A stretch of 9,921 nt of DNA. Source: JAGWGI01 sp050749785 (GTDB taxonomy: Archaea > Micrarchaeota > Micrarchaeia > Micrarchaeales > CABMGC01). Position 1 is the first letter of the stretch. Every line of letters starts with the position of its first letter. Positions 1 through 7,120 of the stretch are shown here, piece after piece. The DNA lies in the NCBI GenBank assembly GCA_050749785.1, contig JBOGSA010000030.1:1-9921 (forward strand), read 5' to 3'. Under the pieces are notes generated by a model that was not told where the DNA came from, searched no databases, and saw only the letters and a program-made list of their open reading frames with translations. The position numbers and the translations under genes were made by a program.

Positions 1-147
1 GGCGACACGCTTAGAAGCAGGCTTTTGAAAATGCAGAGAAGAGAAATGAAGGTGACCGATATTGTTTACAATATTCACAGATACATGAACCACAATGTAT
101 CTGTTTTCATAGGATTTCTACAGAGCCTAAAAAGTCGTACTTTCTAA
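1..147 (+). CDS. 3' end of an unrecognised protein (partial)
   Basis: Frame 1 is open from the first base to a TAA at 145-147, giving a 48-residue tail; the other two + frames close within about 30 bases. The tail is basic and looks mostly helical (it includes LLKMQRREMKVTDIVYNIHR). Its AGA/AGG arginine codons fit the neighbouring archaeal genes. I recognise no domain. It could also be a chance opening, since 48 codons is short. The next gene starts 96 nt downstream with its own TATA box, so the two are probably separate transcription units. Confidence 0.45.
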   Translation, partial: GDTLRSRLLKMQRREMKVTDIVYNIHRYMNHNVSVFIGFLQSLKSRTF

Positions 148-213
148 ACAAAGCTTATAACGAACGTATCCTGTTTACAAACCGCTTTGAAAATAAACGA
201 AAACTGACAAATC

Positions 214-222
214 ATTATAAAC
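214..222 (+). promoter_or_regulatory. TATA box for the first PKD gene
   Basis: ATTATAAAC is centred about 26 nt before the ATG at 244. That is the usual archaeal TATA-to-start-site distance, so the transcript should be leaderless or nearly so. No Shine-Dalgarno-like sequence precedes the ATG. The rest of 148-213 is AT-rich non-coding DNA in which I see nothing else. Confidence 0.6.
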
Positions 223-243
223 CATAAAAATCAAAGCGCTACC

Positions 244-1896
244 ATGGCAGAAGGCGATATTACTGATATTAATCCTGATTCTACTGGTCTAGATTCTGAG
301 AATAAAATCACGGCTGAGGAGGAACAGGCCCCAGCCGCTGTATCCCAGCAAGGGGAATATCCCGAGGATAAACCTACCTTCGTTGTTCAGAAACCAAACT
401 ATACCCTCCCAATACTCGTTATCGCAGCGGTAATTATAGGTATCATCGTACTTCTACATTTCTTCAATCCTTTTCAGGGGAAGGGTACCCAAACTGCGAA
501 TTTAGGGGCCCAAAACGCACCACCTGTGATCATTTTCAATTCTTCTCGTGCATCTGCTCTTAATGTCAGCCTAAGCTACATTGTCAGACCCAAGGCAAGC
601 GGTGCCTCGATAAATGCGACCAAATCTACGATCAATTGGGGCGATGGAGACATCACCACCCTTATGATGACAAAACATACCTATTCAAAATATCAAAATT
701 ATACTATCGTAATAACCGCATATGATACGTATGGCAACAAAAATACAACGACCACAAGTCTCCAGCTTCATCAGCAGGCGTCTCACGATACTACTCCTCC
801 TTACATAAACATCAATGTAAATGTTACCGGCCTTACGGCAAAGGTTAGAGGGATTGCAAACCCATACCCTAGCCAAGAAGTTTCAGGTGCGAAAATAACC
901 CAACTGCTGATAAACTGGGACGATGGCAATCTGACAAATGGCTTCACGCAGTATACACATACCTATTCAGGATCAGGCAGCTATGATATTGTTGTGACAG
1001 CGATTGATTCCTTTGGAAACCGCAACACAGCAAACAAAACTATCTATGTTTCCGGGCCGGCAGGTACCGTGCAGTACAGCGGTCTGTGCCCTAGCATACC
1101 TCCAACAATAATCATGAATCAACCTAAAATAGACGGGTATTCGGTTGATGCAAGCGGCTCAGTAGGACCCTCTATAATAGGCGGAACGATAAACTGGGGC
1201 GACGGCAATACCACATTGCTCTCGGAATATACCCATACATATGCAGGGCCTGGGCAATACAGAGTCTCAATTACAGTGTATGATCAGTGCAACACGAAAG
1301 CAAACTATCAGGCAACAGTAAATATCGCACTTAATTCAAGCAGGCCGGTGGTGCTGTTGAACCCTCCAAATGTTACCGAGTACAAAGTGGATATTAGCGG
1401 CAATGTAATCTCCGAAGCTAGGGGCTCAAACATTGACTGGAGCAGAACAACGATAAACTGGGGGGACGGAACAGTAACTCCATTTTCAATATACACTCAC
1501 AATTATACCCAACCTAGCATTTACACCATCGCAGTTACTACCGTCGATACATTGGGCAACAAGAACGTTTCATTTATCACAGTAAGAGTTCCTAACTTGC
1601 CAAACGACTTCCAGATAACTCCTAACCCTCTTAATGTAATTCACATAGGGCAGAACGTAAGCTCGGGGATCTTCAATGTTTTCCTTACCAACATAACAGC
1701 TCCGGACCAAAACGGCAATAGCGATGCAGTGCTTGCAATATACTCAAAGAACAGCCTTGTAGAGCAGGCAAAAATAGCGCCACTTTCCACACTGGCGCTT
1801 AACATCTCTGACAAGACGCTCTGGATATATATCGGCCATACATTTACAGGGGTGGCGGCGCAGAACTGGACAGAGATAGAACTGCTAACAAATTGA
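244..1896 (+). CDS. Membrane-anchored protein with four PKD-like repeats
   Basis: 550 residues. Residues 1-54 are hydrophilic and acidic, and 55-74 form one hydrophobic helix. The rest should lie outside the cell (N-in, C-out), because no cleavable signal is evident. Four PKD-type beta-sandwich repeats follow, each with a W-[GD]-D-G turn (near residues 132, 225, 318 and 406), a T-H-x-Y strand about 12 residues later and a D-x-x-G/N strand end. Repeat 3 carries a cysteine pair (C282, C349). Residues 452-550 form a different C-terminal domain that I do not recognise. There are many N-x-S/T sequons, consistent with archaeal N-glycosylation. PKD domains mediate adhesion or protein contacts, so a surface or cell-wall role is likely; no enzyme domain is visible. 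The next gene is a longer paralogue 13 nt from this stop. The ATG at 244 is chosen for its TATA spacing. Confidence 0.88.
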   Translation: MAEGDITDINPDSTGLDSENKITAEEEQAPAAVSQQGEYPEDKPTFVVQKPNYTLPILVIAAVIIGIIVLLHFFNPFQGKGTQTANLGAQNAPPVIIFNSSRASALNVSLSYIVRPKASGASINATKSTINWGDGDITTLMMTKHTYSKYQNYTIVITAYDTYGNKNTTTTSLQLHQQASHDTTPPYININVNVTGLTAKVRGIANPYPSQEVSGAKITQLLINWDDGNLTNGFTQYTHTYSGSGSYDIVVTAIDSFGNRNTANKTIYVSGPAGTVQYSGLCPSIPPTIIMNQPKIDGYSVDASGSVGPSIIGGTINWGDGNTTLLSEYTHTYAGPGQYRVSITVYDQCNTKANYQATVNIALNSSRPVVLLNPPNVTEYKVDISGNVISEARGSNIDWSRTTINWGDGTVTPFSIYTHNYTQPSIYTIAVTTVDTLGNKNVSFITVRVPNLPNDFQITPNPLNVIHIGQNVSSGIFNVFLTNITAPDQNGNSDAVLAIYSKNSLVEQAKIAPLSTLALNISDKTLWIYIGHTFTGVAAQNWTEIELLTN

Positions 1897-1918
1897 AAAG
1901 AAACGAACGATGACAAAC

Positions 1919-1928
1919 GTTTATAAAT
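1919..1928 (+). promoter_or_regulatory. TATA box for the second PKD gene; fixes its start
   Basis: GTTTATAAAT-type element directly after the first PKD gene. Its centre is about 25 nt before the ATG at 1949, which implies a leaderless transcript from that ATG. The element lies inside the longer open frame that begins with the ATG at 1910, which argues against the upstream start. Confidence 0.6.
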
Positions 1929-1948
1929 CAGAAATGCGTTTTATTATC

Positions 1949-4312
1949 ATGGGAAGTGGAATGGCGCCCAGACCGACCAAATTTGTGGTACAGCTTAGCC
2001 TTATTCTATCGGTTATCTTTCTTATCTCTACAATAGCCTCATTAAACGCAGATCAAAATGGGGCATCAGGGCCTCTGATAACCGTTGGCTCTATAAACGC
2101 CAATGGCAATCAGGTCAGCGTCGGAGGTTCGGTTCTTGCACAGTCTAGTGCAGTAACTACACTAACATGGAACTGGGGCGACGGCCAGATAACTACCGGC
2201 AGCTTTCCACAGACTCATACTTACGGCGGTGCAAGCTCCTATACTCTAATAATAACTGCACAAGATTCATCTGGCAACACGGGCACTGCAACCGCGCAGA
2301 TTAATGTTTATCCTAATGCTGAATCAGGCCAGTTGTCAAGCGCATCTCCAGAGATCGCTGTCGATACCCCAAAGGTTGCGAGCGATGGTGAGACTGTCAC
2401 GGTTGGCGGTTTTGCAGGCGCTGCTGCAGGAGGGGAATCAATCAGCACAATAAACTGGAACTGGGGCGACGGAACCACATCAAGCGGCAACTTCCCGCAG
2501 ACCCATGTTTACACAAATCAAGGTTCGCATCAGATATCGATAACTGCAACTGACAACAACGGAAACGCAGGAACAATAACAACATCCGCAAGCACATTCA
2601 CTAGCAGCACTACAACACCTCCGATAATTCCATTGATAAGCGCAAAAGATCAGGTCAGCGGTCTAACCGTCTCACTCACCGGCACCATAAAGGCCCAGGC
2701 GGAGGGGGCACAGATCGACTGGAGCAGATCCACCATCGGCTGGGGCGACGGCACAAATACCGGCTTCACAACGTTCTCTCACACATACACAAAATACCAG
2801 GCATATACAATACAGCTTAACGTCTACGATACACTAAACAACTACGCCAGCCAGCAGATACAGCTAAATCTGCTGCCGTCTTCAACACCTGGAGGAAATT
2901 CTCCATCGAACCTTGCGCCGATTATTAATGTAAACATAGTGCAGAACGGGCTCAATGTTAGGATGACAGGCTCTGCAGTTCCAAACCCTAATGTTCAGGG
3001 CGCAAGCGTAGTTCAGCTTCTGATCGACTGGGGAGACGGCCAGGTAACAAACGGCTTCACGCAGTACACCCACACATACAGCTCTGCAGACGACTACCCT
3101 ATACAGATTACCGCTATAGATTCTTTCGGCAACAAAGCAACAATTCAACAGAGCCTTTCTGTATCTCCGGGAATAGTCACACCAGGAGCGGGCGGAACAT
3201 CCAGCGGACCGAGCAGTGGCGGAGCGCAGTGCACAGGAAACCCGACATTCACGCTTAATCAGCCAACAGTCCAAGGCCTCTCTGTAACTGTTAGCGGCAA
3301 TCTTGGCTCAACTGTAACTGGCGGAACGATAAACTGGGGCGACGGCACAAACACACCGATGGCTCAATACACGCATTCTTATGCGGCAATAAACACTTAC
3401 CCTATAACAGTAACTGTTACTGATGCGTGCGGCAATTCACAATCCGAAACAGCCCAGGCCACCACTTCTGCTGTAACCTCTTCACCAACAATAACTGCAA
3501 CCGCAACTGTAAGCGGTTATAGTGTCGATGTTTCTGGAACGCTTACTCCTTCAGCAGGAGCCGCAATAGATTATACAAAGTCGACGATCAACTGGGGTGA
3601 TGGTCAGACAACGCCTGTTACCCAATACACTCATACTTATCCGAGCACGACACAAAACAGCGCCCCGATAACAATCGTGGTCACAGCAATTGATACTCAT
3701 GGCAACTCAATTACAAAATCACTTTCAGTCACAGTGCCAAATACACAGAGCACATCTCCAGGTACTACAGCGTGCCCTGCATCTTCTACACCTACAATAA
3801 CACTCAATCAGCCAAGCGTAAATGGAATGCAGGTGACGGTAAGCGGAACAGTCGGCGCTACAGTCACGAGCGGAACAATCAACTGGGGCGATGGGGAGAC
3901 GACACCCATCTCGCAATACACCCACACATATACTTCAGCGCAGACTTATCCAATAACGGTCACAGTGTTTGACTCCTGCGGCGACAACAACGTTGCCGAG
4001 CAGTCAGTATCGTTTGTATCTGGAGTCGCTTCACCACCAATAATATCAGTCACTGCATCGGTAGCTGGTAGGGTAGTGACTCTTTCTGGTACGTTGAAAG
4101 CATCACCTCAAAGCGACGCGCAGCTTGATCCATCGCACACAACTGTTGACTGGGGAGACCACGTGATAACTAATTACCCTACATATCAGCACACATATTC
4201 TGATGACGGGACATTCAACATAATAATAATTGCGCAGGATACTCATGGCAACATGAATACCCAGGAGCTTACCGTAAATGTGGGTAGTGTGCCTACGGTC
4301 TCAGTTACATAG
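1949..4312 (+). CDS. Secreted or anchored protein with eight PKD-like repeats
   Basis: 787 residues from the ATG at 1949. The frame is also open from 1910, but the 1949 start has the TATA spacing and puts a short basic stretch before a hydrophobic helix (about residues 12-32). That helix is a signal peptide or N-terminal anchor. Eight PKD repeats fill the rest, with their W-G-D-G turns at nt 2174, 2462, 2741, 3029, 3335, 3593, 3884 and 4151. Spacing is 86-102 codons, the normal PKD domain size. Repeats 1-2 have the form WNWGDG...PQTH, repeats 5 and 7 carry a cysteine pair, and repeat 8 is degenerate (WGDH). The protein ends just after repeat 8, with no C-terminal anchor or sorting motif. Linkers are Ser/Thr/Gly/Pro-rich. 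The likely role is a surface or extracellular adhesive or structural protein, probably made with its upstream paralogue; the ligand cannot be told from sequence. Confidence 0.88.
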   Translation: MGSGMAPRPTKFVVQLSLILSVIFLISTIASLNADQNGASGPLITVGSINANGNQVSVGGSVLAQSSAVTTLTWNWGDGQITTGSFPQTHTYGGASSYTLIITAQDSSGNTGTATAQINVYPNAESGQLSSASPEIAVDTPKVASDGETVTVGGFAGAAAGGESISTINWNWGDGTTSSGNFPQTHVYTNQGSHQISITATDNNGNAGTITTSASTFTSSTTTPPIIPLISAKDQVSGLTVSLTGTIKAQAEGAQIDWSRSTIGWGDGTNTGFTTFSHTYTKYQAYTIQLNVYDTLNNYASQQIQLNLLPSSTPGGNSPSNLAPIINVNIVQNGLNVRMTGSAVPNPNVQGASVVQLLIDWGDGQVTNGFTQYTHTYSSADDYPIQITAIDSFGNKATIQQSLSVSPGIVTPGAGGTSSGPSSGGAQCTGNPTFTLNQPTVQGLSVTVSGNLGSTVTGGTINWGDGTNTPMAQYTHSYAAINTYPITVTVTDACGNSQSETAQATTSAVTSSPTITATATVSGYSVDVSGTLTPSAGAAIDYTKSTINWGDGQTTPVTQYTHTYPSTTQNSAPITIVVTAIDTHGNSITKSLSVTVPNTQSTSPGTTACPASSTPTITLNQPSVNGMQVTVSGTVGATVTSGTINWGDGETTPISQYTHTYTSAQTYPITVTVFDSCGDNNVAEQSVSFVSGVASPPIISVTASVAGRVVTLSGTLKASPQSDAQLDPSHTTVDWGDHVITNYPTYQHTYSDDGTFNIIIIAQDTHGNMNTQELTVNVGSVPTVSVT

Positions 4313-4354
4313 AAAGAGTTTACAGTAGCGCACAGACCATTCTTTAATGCTGGA

Positions 4355-4380
4355 ATTCCCCACTGCTTGCGGTGGGGGAT
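4355..4380. repeat. Stem-loop 1 (11-bp stem, CTTG loop)
   Basis: Positions 4355-4365 pair with 4370-4380 around loop CTTG (4366-4369). The stem is GC-rich, with two T.G wobbles when read on the + strand. The first 17 bases of the core (4358-4374) match the core of stem-loop 2 at 4529-4545 in 14 of 17 positions, including the whole GCTTGCG apex. Its form (GAATT-stem-GGGGATG) resembles the subterminal palindromes at IS200/IS605 ends. It could also end transcription of the PKD gene, although no T-run follows it. Confidence 0.7.
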
Positions 4381-4387
4381 GCGCTGG

Positions 4388-4565
4388 ATATAAATATTTT
4401 ATTGCTCCATCCTTCACAAACAGATTGCATTCGGAATGAGTGTTCAAATAAAGAGTTTCCCTGCAAGGTGCGTATCTGTTCGCCATATCTTGCACCAAAA
4501 GGTCTCCTTTGGAGATGGTCTTGAGATGCCCCATCGCTTGCGATGTTGGGTGGTTCACATTTTAG
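4388..4565 (+). ncRNA. Candidate structured RNA or palindromic element remnant
   Basis: A good TATA box (ATATAAATA, 4388-4396) sits in a stretch with no convincing + strand gene, predicting a transcript start near 4418. Downstream are a TGCAAG/CTTGCA stem (4462-4467 with 4489-4494, plus an inner GCG/CGC), a TCTCC/GGAGA hairpin with loop TTT (4503-4515), and stem-loop 2 (CATCG/CGATG, loop CTTG, 4532-4545, extended by CCC/GGG across a TT bulge). A short T-run (4560-4563) follows. That order fits a small RNA of about 150 nt ending in a terminator. The alternative is a non-autonomous IS200/IS605-type element bounded by stem-loops 1 and 2. I recognise no known RNA family. The 3' end abuts the stop codon of the convergent moxR gene. 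Confidence 0.35.
4529..4550. repeat. Stem-loop 2, near copy of stem-loop 1
   Basis: The stem is 4532-4536 with 4541-4545 around loop CTTG, extended by 4529-4531 with 4548-4550 across a two-base bulge. Its core matches stem-loop 1, 171 nt upstream and in the same orientation, in 14 of 17 bases. The substitutions are compensated (C-T at 4363/4534 region and its partner), which suggests selection on the fold. Confidence 0.6.
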
Positions 4566-5470
4566 ACTAGCGTAGCTAGTATTCCATCTACAATTCCCTT
4601 CACTCCCACTCCTCCTGTCGCCCTCACTGCGATTCTGTGGCTTAGGACTGGTTTTGCTAGGAACTTTATGTCATCTTTTGTAACCTCCTTTCTGCCCTCA
4701 ATGAGCGCCTTGGCCTTTCCGCACATCATAAGAGCAATGTCTGCCCTAGGGCTCGCGCCCATCACAACATGGATGTCGGTCCTTGTGGCGTTGACTATAT
4801 CTGTTATGTAAGTAGCGACGTTATCTGGCAGCACTATCTGCTTTGCCTGCATCTGGTAATCGATAATGTCTTGAGTGCTAAGCACCTTGTTGACTATGCT
4901 CTTCTCCTCTCTCTCCTTTATCCTGAGCATCTCCTTCTCCTCCTGTTCGCTTGGGTAGTCGATGTCTATCTTCATTATGAACCTGTCGGCAAGAACCTTC
5001 GGAAGCGGCTCAGTTCCCTCAATTCTCAGTGGGTTCTGTGTCGCAAAAGCTGTGAACGGCTTTGGCAGCTGTATGTCCACTCCGCCAGCGGTTACCTGCC
5101 TCTCCTCCAAAGTTTCAAGGAGCGCGCTCATCGTTTTGGGTGCTGACCTGTTAAGCTCGTCGATGAGAAGTATGTTGGTGAATATTGGCCCTTTCTTGAA
5201 TGCAGGCGTGTTGTTGTCGTCAAGGTATGTGTATCCCACAATGTCCTTTGGCTCAAGATCCGGCGTTCCTTGTATCCTCTTGAACTCAGCTTGGATCGTG
5301 TCCGCTAGCGCCTTTGTCATGGTGGTCTTTGCAACTCCAGGAACTCCCTCCAAGAGCGCGTGGCCATTGGCAAGGATTGCTATGAAAAGGAGCTCGATTG
5401 TATCCTCTTTGCCAGCGATGTGCTTTTTCATCTCCGTAAGCGTCTTAGAATATGCCTCTTTTGCCTCCAA
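4562..5470 (-). CDS. MoxR-family AAA+ ATPase
   Basis: 302 residues, close to full family length. MoxR proteins are ATP-driven chaperone-like AAA+ enzymes that help activate or assemble protein complexes, usually beside DUF58 and von Willebrand A genes. The landmarks are all present in order: Walker A GVPGVAKT (42-49), Walker B LLIDE (101-105), sensor 1 ATQNP (143-147), arginine-finger region ADRF (161-164) and sensor 2 GASPR (238-242). The start is a TTG at 5468-5470: no ATG lies in frame until residue 14, and the TTG is about 10 nt from the start site predicted by the TATA element at 5501-5510. The usual DUF58/VWA partners are absent here. It converges with the 4.4-4.56 kb element and diverges from rpoF, so it looks monocistronic. 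Its substrate is unknown. Confidence 0.93.
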   Translation of the reverse strand: MEAKEAYSKTLTEMKKHIAGKEDTIELLFIAILANGHALLEGVPGVAKTTMTKALADTIQAEFKRIQGTPDLEPKDIVGYTYLDDNNTPAFKKGPIFTNILLIDELNRSAPKTMSALLETLEERQVTAGGVDIQLPKPFTAFATQNPLRIEGTEPLPKVLADRFIMKIDIDYPSEQEEKEMLRIKEREEKSIVNKVLSTQDIIDYQMQAKQIVLPDNVATYITDIVNATRTDIHVVMGASPRADIALMMCGKAKALIEGRKEVTKDDIKFLAKPVLSHRIAVRATGGVGVKGIVDGILATLV

Positions 5471-5500
5471 ATGATAACCGATAATAGTTAGCAGGGAAAG

Positions 5501-5510
5501 CTTTAATAAT
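5501..5510. promoter_or_regulatory. Shared TATA element for divergent moxR and rpoF
   Basis: CTTTAATAAT reads as a TATA box on both strands (TTATTAAAG on the minus strand). Its midpoint is about 36 nt from the TTG of moxR (5470) and 36 nt from the ATG of rpoF (5542). No other TATA-like element lies in the 71-nt gap. A-rich flanks that could be BRE elements lie on both sides (GGGAAAG on the rpoF side, GTAAACG on the moxR side). Confidence 0.55.
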
Positions 5511-5541
5511 TGCGTTTACCTATCTATCAAAAGGTGTAGTA

Positions 5542-5880
5542 ATGATAGGAAAAGAGCACATTTCAGGCAATCCCGTAACGGTAGCAGAGTCTTTGGAGAC
5601 ACTCGAAGAGCGCAAGAAGGCAGGGGAGCTTGGATACGAGCAGCAAATAGCTTACGATCATGCAAAGAAGTTTGCCTCCATGAGCGCAGACAAGGCACGC
5701 AAGTTCACAGAGGACCTCTCAGAGACCGGGATAAGCAAGAAGGCAATGATAAAAGTGATAGACGTCATGCCGCAAAACGAGGTCCAGCTCAGGAATGTTT
5801 TGCTAATTGAGAAAAAGACGATCGAGGCGGACGTAATAAAGAGCGTTCTCGACGTAATTGCTAAGTACAAGGGGAAGTAA
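5542..5880 (+). CDS. rpoF: DNA-directed RNA polymerase subunit Rpo4 (RpoF)
   Basis: 112 residues, the normal length for archaeal Rpo4, the counterpart of eukaryotic Rpb4. It pairs with Rpo7/E to form the polymerase stalk, which helps open-complex formation, processivity and termination. The sequence has the family layout: a short N-terminal segment (residues 1-15), then a helical HRDC-like domain with the conserved pattern around EERKKAGELGYEQQ, AYDHAKKF and IKVIDVMPQNEVQLRNVL. GGTG at 5533-5536 sits 5 nt before the ATG and can serve as a ribosome site. DUF655 follows as the next gene in the same direction, a pairing common in archaea (eL21-rpoF-DUF655); here eL21 is not upstream. Confidence 0.93.
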   Translation: MIGKEHISGNPVTVAESLETLEERKKAGELGYEQQIAYDHAKKFASMSADKARKFTEDLSETGISKKAMIKVIDVMPQNEVQLRNVLLIEKKTIEADVIKSVLDVIAKYKGK

Positions 5881-5905
5881 GTTCAGCGTTTTTGGGGTTA
5901 TTGAT

Positions 5906-6481
5906 GTGGAATTGGAGCGAAAAGAGGAGCTGGAAGAGCATGCGGTTGTCCTCGATTACCTGCCGACAGGCAAGTCAGGCGCAGCAAAGTCTGAGCCCAC
6001 AGTCATACTTTTAGGGGAGAACAAGTTCACACTTCTTGAGGCAGCTCCAAAGCCCGGTTCGATAATAAAGGTTGGCGACAGGGTTTACATAGGCAAGGCA
6101 GAGAGGGACAAGATAGCGCTCATAAAGTTGAGATTGACTTACAACGAACTCACCGAAGGGGCAAGGAACGAACTTCCAAAGGCAGTTTCGCAGATGGTGA
6201 AGGGAAACGAGGCAAAGTTCGTGGACGTTTTCAACAGGGCAGGGCCAATAAACATAAGGGAGCACTCGCTTGAATTGCTTCCAGGAGTCGGAAAAAAGCA
6301 CCTGCTTGCGATAATAAAGGCAAGGGAGGAAAAGAAGTTCGAGAGTTTCCACGACATCTCAGAGCGTGTGCCGCTTCTTCAAGATCCAGTAAAGCTCCTA
6401 ACAGACAGAATAATCGTCGAACTCAAAGGCGAGAGCAGATTCTATCTTCTCACAAGGCCTTACGGCAAGCCGCATTTCTAA
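5906..6481 (+). CDS. DUF655 family protein, predicted nucleic-acid binding
   Basis: 191 residues from the GTG at 5906. The frame is open back to a TTG at 5858, which would overlap rpoF by 23 nt. I prefer the GTG because GGGG (5894-5897) lies 8 nt before it and because family members begin shortly before the VLDYLP motif (here near residue 15). The N-terminal part is beta-rich (about residues 25-75, including KVGDRVYIGK). The C-terminal part has a helix-hairpin-helix (LELLPGVGKKHLLAIIKARE), which usually contacts DNA or RNA non-specifically. The family is archaeal, of unknown exact function, and sits next to rpoF and the 16S rRNA dimethylase gene in many genomes, which hints at transcription or ribosome biogenesis. 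It is probably co-transcribed with rpoF (25 nt gap). Its stop overlaps the stop of the convergent PIN gene. Confidence 0.85.
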   Translation: MELERKEELEEHAVVLDYLPTGKSGAAKSEPTVILLGENKFTLLEAAPKPGSIIKVGDRVYIGKAERDKIALIKLRLTYNELTEGARNELPKAVSQMVKGNEAKFVDVFNRAGPINIREHSLELLPGVGKKHLLAIIKAREEKKFESFHDISERVPLLQDPVKLLTDRIIVELKGESRFYLLTRPYGKPHF

Positions 6482-6881
6482 TCCGAGAAAAAGGCACTTG
6501 GGCTGCATATCTTGATGCCTCTGAAACCATCCAAATCTTTTAGCGCTCTGTCCCCTGTTATTATGCAATCTACTTTGCCCTCTAGTGCCGCTTCAATAAT
6601 CATATTATCTGAAGGATCAGCCTTGACTGCATAAACTTTGATTGTTGGTTTTACAAAAATTGCGAGCTTCAAGATTATGGCCTTATCTTATCCTTCTCAA
6701 TCTTTGTGAAGCCGAACTTCGGATAATTCAATACCCGCGCAAATTCGATGAATTGCTCATATGAGATTACAAGGATAAGTTCGCCTGAAGTCACTTTATT
6801 AAAAATTTGTCTCGACTTCCCCTGCCAGCCTATTGCCGAGATAAGTATATTTGTGTCAAGCACTATCTTTTTCTTGCCCAT
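6478..6881 (-). pseudogene. PIN-domain toxin, frameshifted by a 5-bp duplication
   Basis: Two adjacent reading frames together make one PIN protein. The first (6675-6881, 68 residues) has VLDTN with D9 and the E42/E46 region, then ends at a stop after IRP. The second (from 6672 downward) has DPSDN and ITGD, the other two acidic PIN sites, and the usual C-terminal IKICSPSAFF. At 6683-6692 the + strand reads TTATCTTATC. Removing one TTATC joins the frames without a stop (KIEKDKAIILKLAIF) and gives 132 residues, normal for this family. PIN toxins of VapC type are Mg2+-dependent RNases that cut tRNA, rRNA or mRNA. It overlaps the antitoxin gene by 19 nt, a typical antitoxin-toxin operon. All acidic residues persist, so the break looks recent, unless it is a sequencing or assembly error. 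Confidence 0.82.
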
Positions 6882-7120
6882 TTAACAGCCCTGGATACAT
6901 CCCTATGTTTAACTCCTTTCTTCTTCAGATGTACACCCAGACCTTCAGAGAGTAATTCAAATTCCATTTTAACCTTAGGTATATTCACTCTTTTAAATAC
7001 AACACCATCACGTATTTCTACGGCAATAAATCTATCACTTGCCTTAAAGCCCTCGTTTTTCCTTATTTTGGTCGGCACCACTAATTGTCCCTTGTCCGAC
7101 ATCTTAACCAATTCCTCCAT
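6863..7120 (-). CDS. AbrB/SpoVT-type antitoxin (VapB-like)
   Basis: 85 residues. The N-terminal half carries the swapped-hairpin AbrB signature: S-D-K-G-Q-L-V-V-P-x-x-I-R (residues 8-20), then G-F-K-A-S-D-R. Such proteins dimerise, bind an operator and repress their own operon. The basic C-terminal half (about residues 50-85) would wrap the toxin. The gene overlaps the PIN toxin start by 19 nt, with the antitoxin first, the usual order. A 23-bp palindrome touches its start codon. With the toxin broken, the antitoxin may now be an orphan or a plain DNA-binding regulator. Confidence 0.85.
   Translation of the reverse strand: MEELVKMSDKGQLVVPTKIRKNEGFKASDRFIAVEIRDGVVFKRVNIPKVKMEFELLSEGLGVHLKKKGVKHRDVSRAVKWARKR

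Noticed and set aside
148..243. tRNA or other RNA gene upstream of the first PKD gene
   Set aside because: No cloverleaf, T-arm motif or stable stem could be drawn; only the TATA box stands out.
2882..3274. 130-codon minus-strand frame inside the second PKD gene
   Set aside because: Shadow of the biased PKD coding sequence. Its Cys/Arg-rich peptide resembles no protein family.
4355..4550. CRISPR array from the repeated stem-loops
   Set aside because: Only two copies, 171 nt apart, with mismatches and no regular spacers or cas genes.
4301..4558. 85-codon open frame on the minus strand across the gap between the PKD gene and moxR
   Set aside because: It runs through both stem-loops, and the peptide has no recognisable domain and reads like translated palindromes (HPPPQAVG, HPTSQAMG). 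No TATA box or ribosome site precedes it. The structured-RNA or element-end reading explains the sequence better.
4962..5474. 170-codon open frame on the + strand opposite moxR
   Set aside because: Antisense to a complete, motif-rich AAA+ gene. The composition is that expected of a reverse frame, with no promoter.
5858..5905. TTG at 5858 as the start of the DUF655 gene
   Set aside because: It would overlap rpoF by 23 nt and adds 16 residues not expected before the VLDYLP motif. The GTG at 5906 has GGGG at good spacing.
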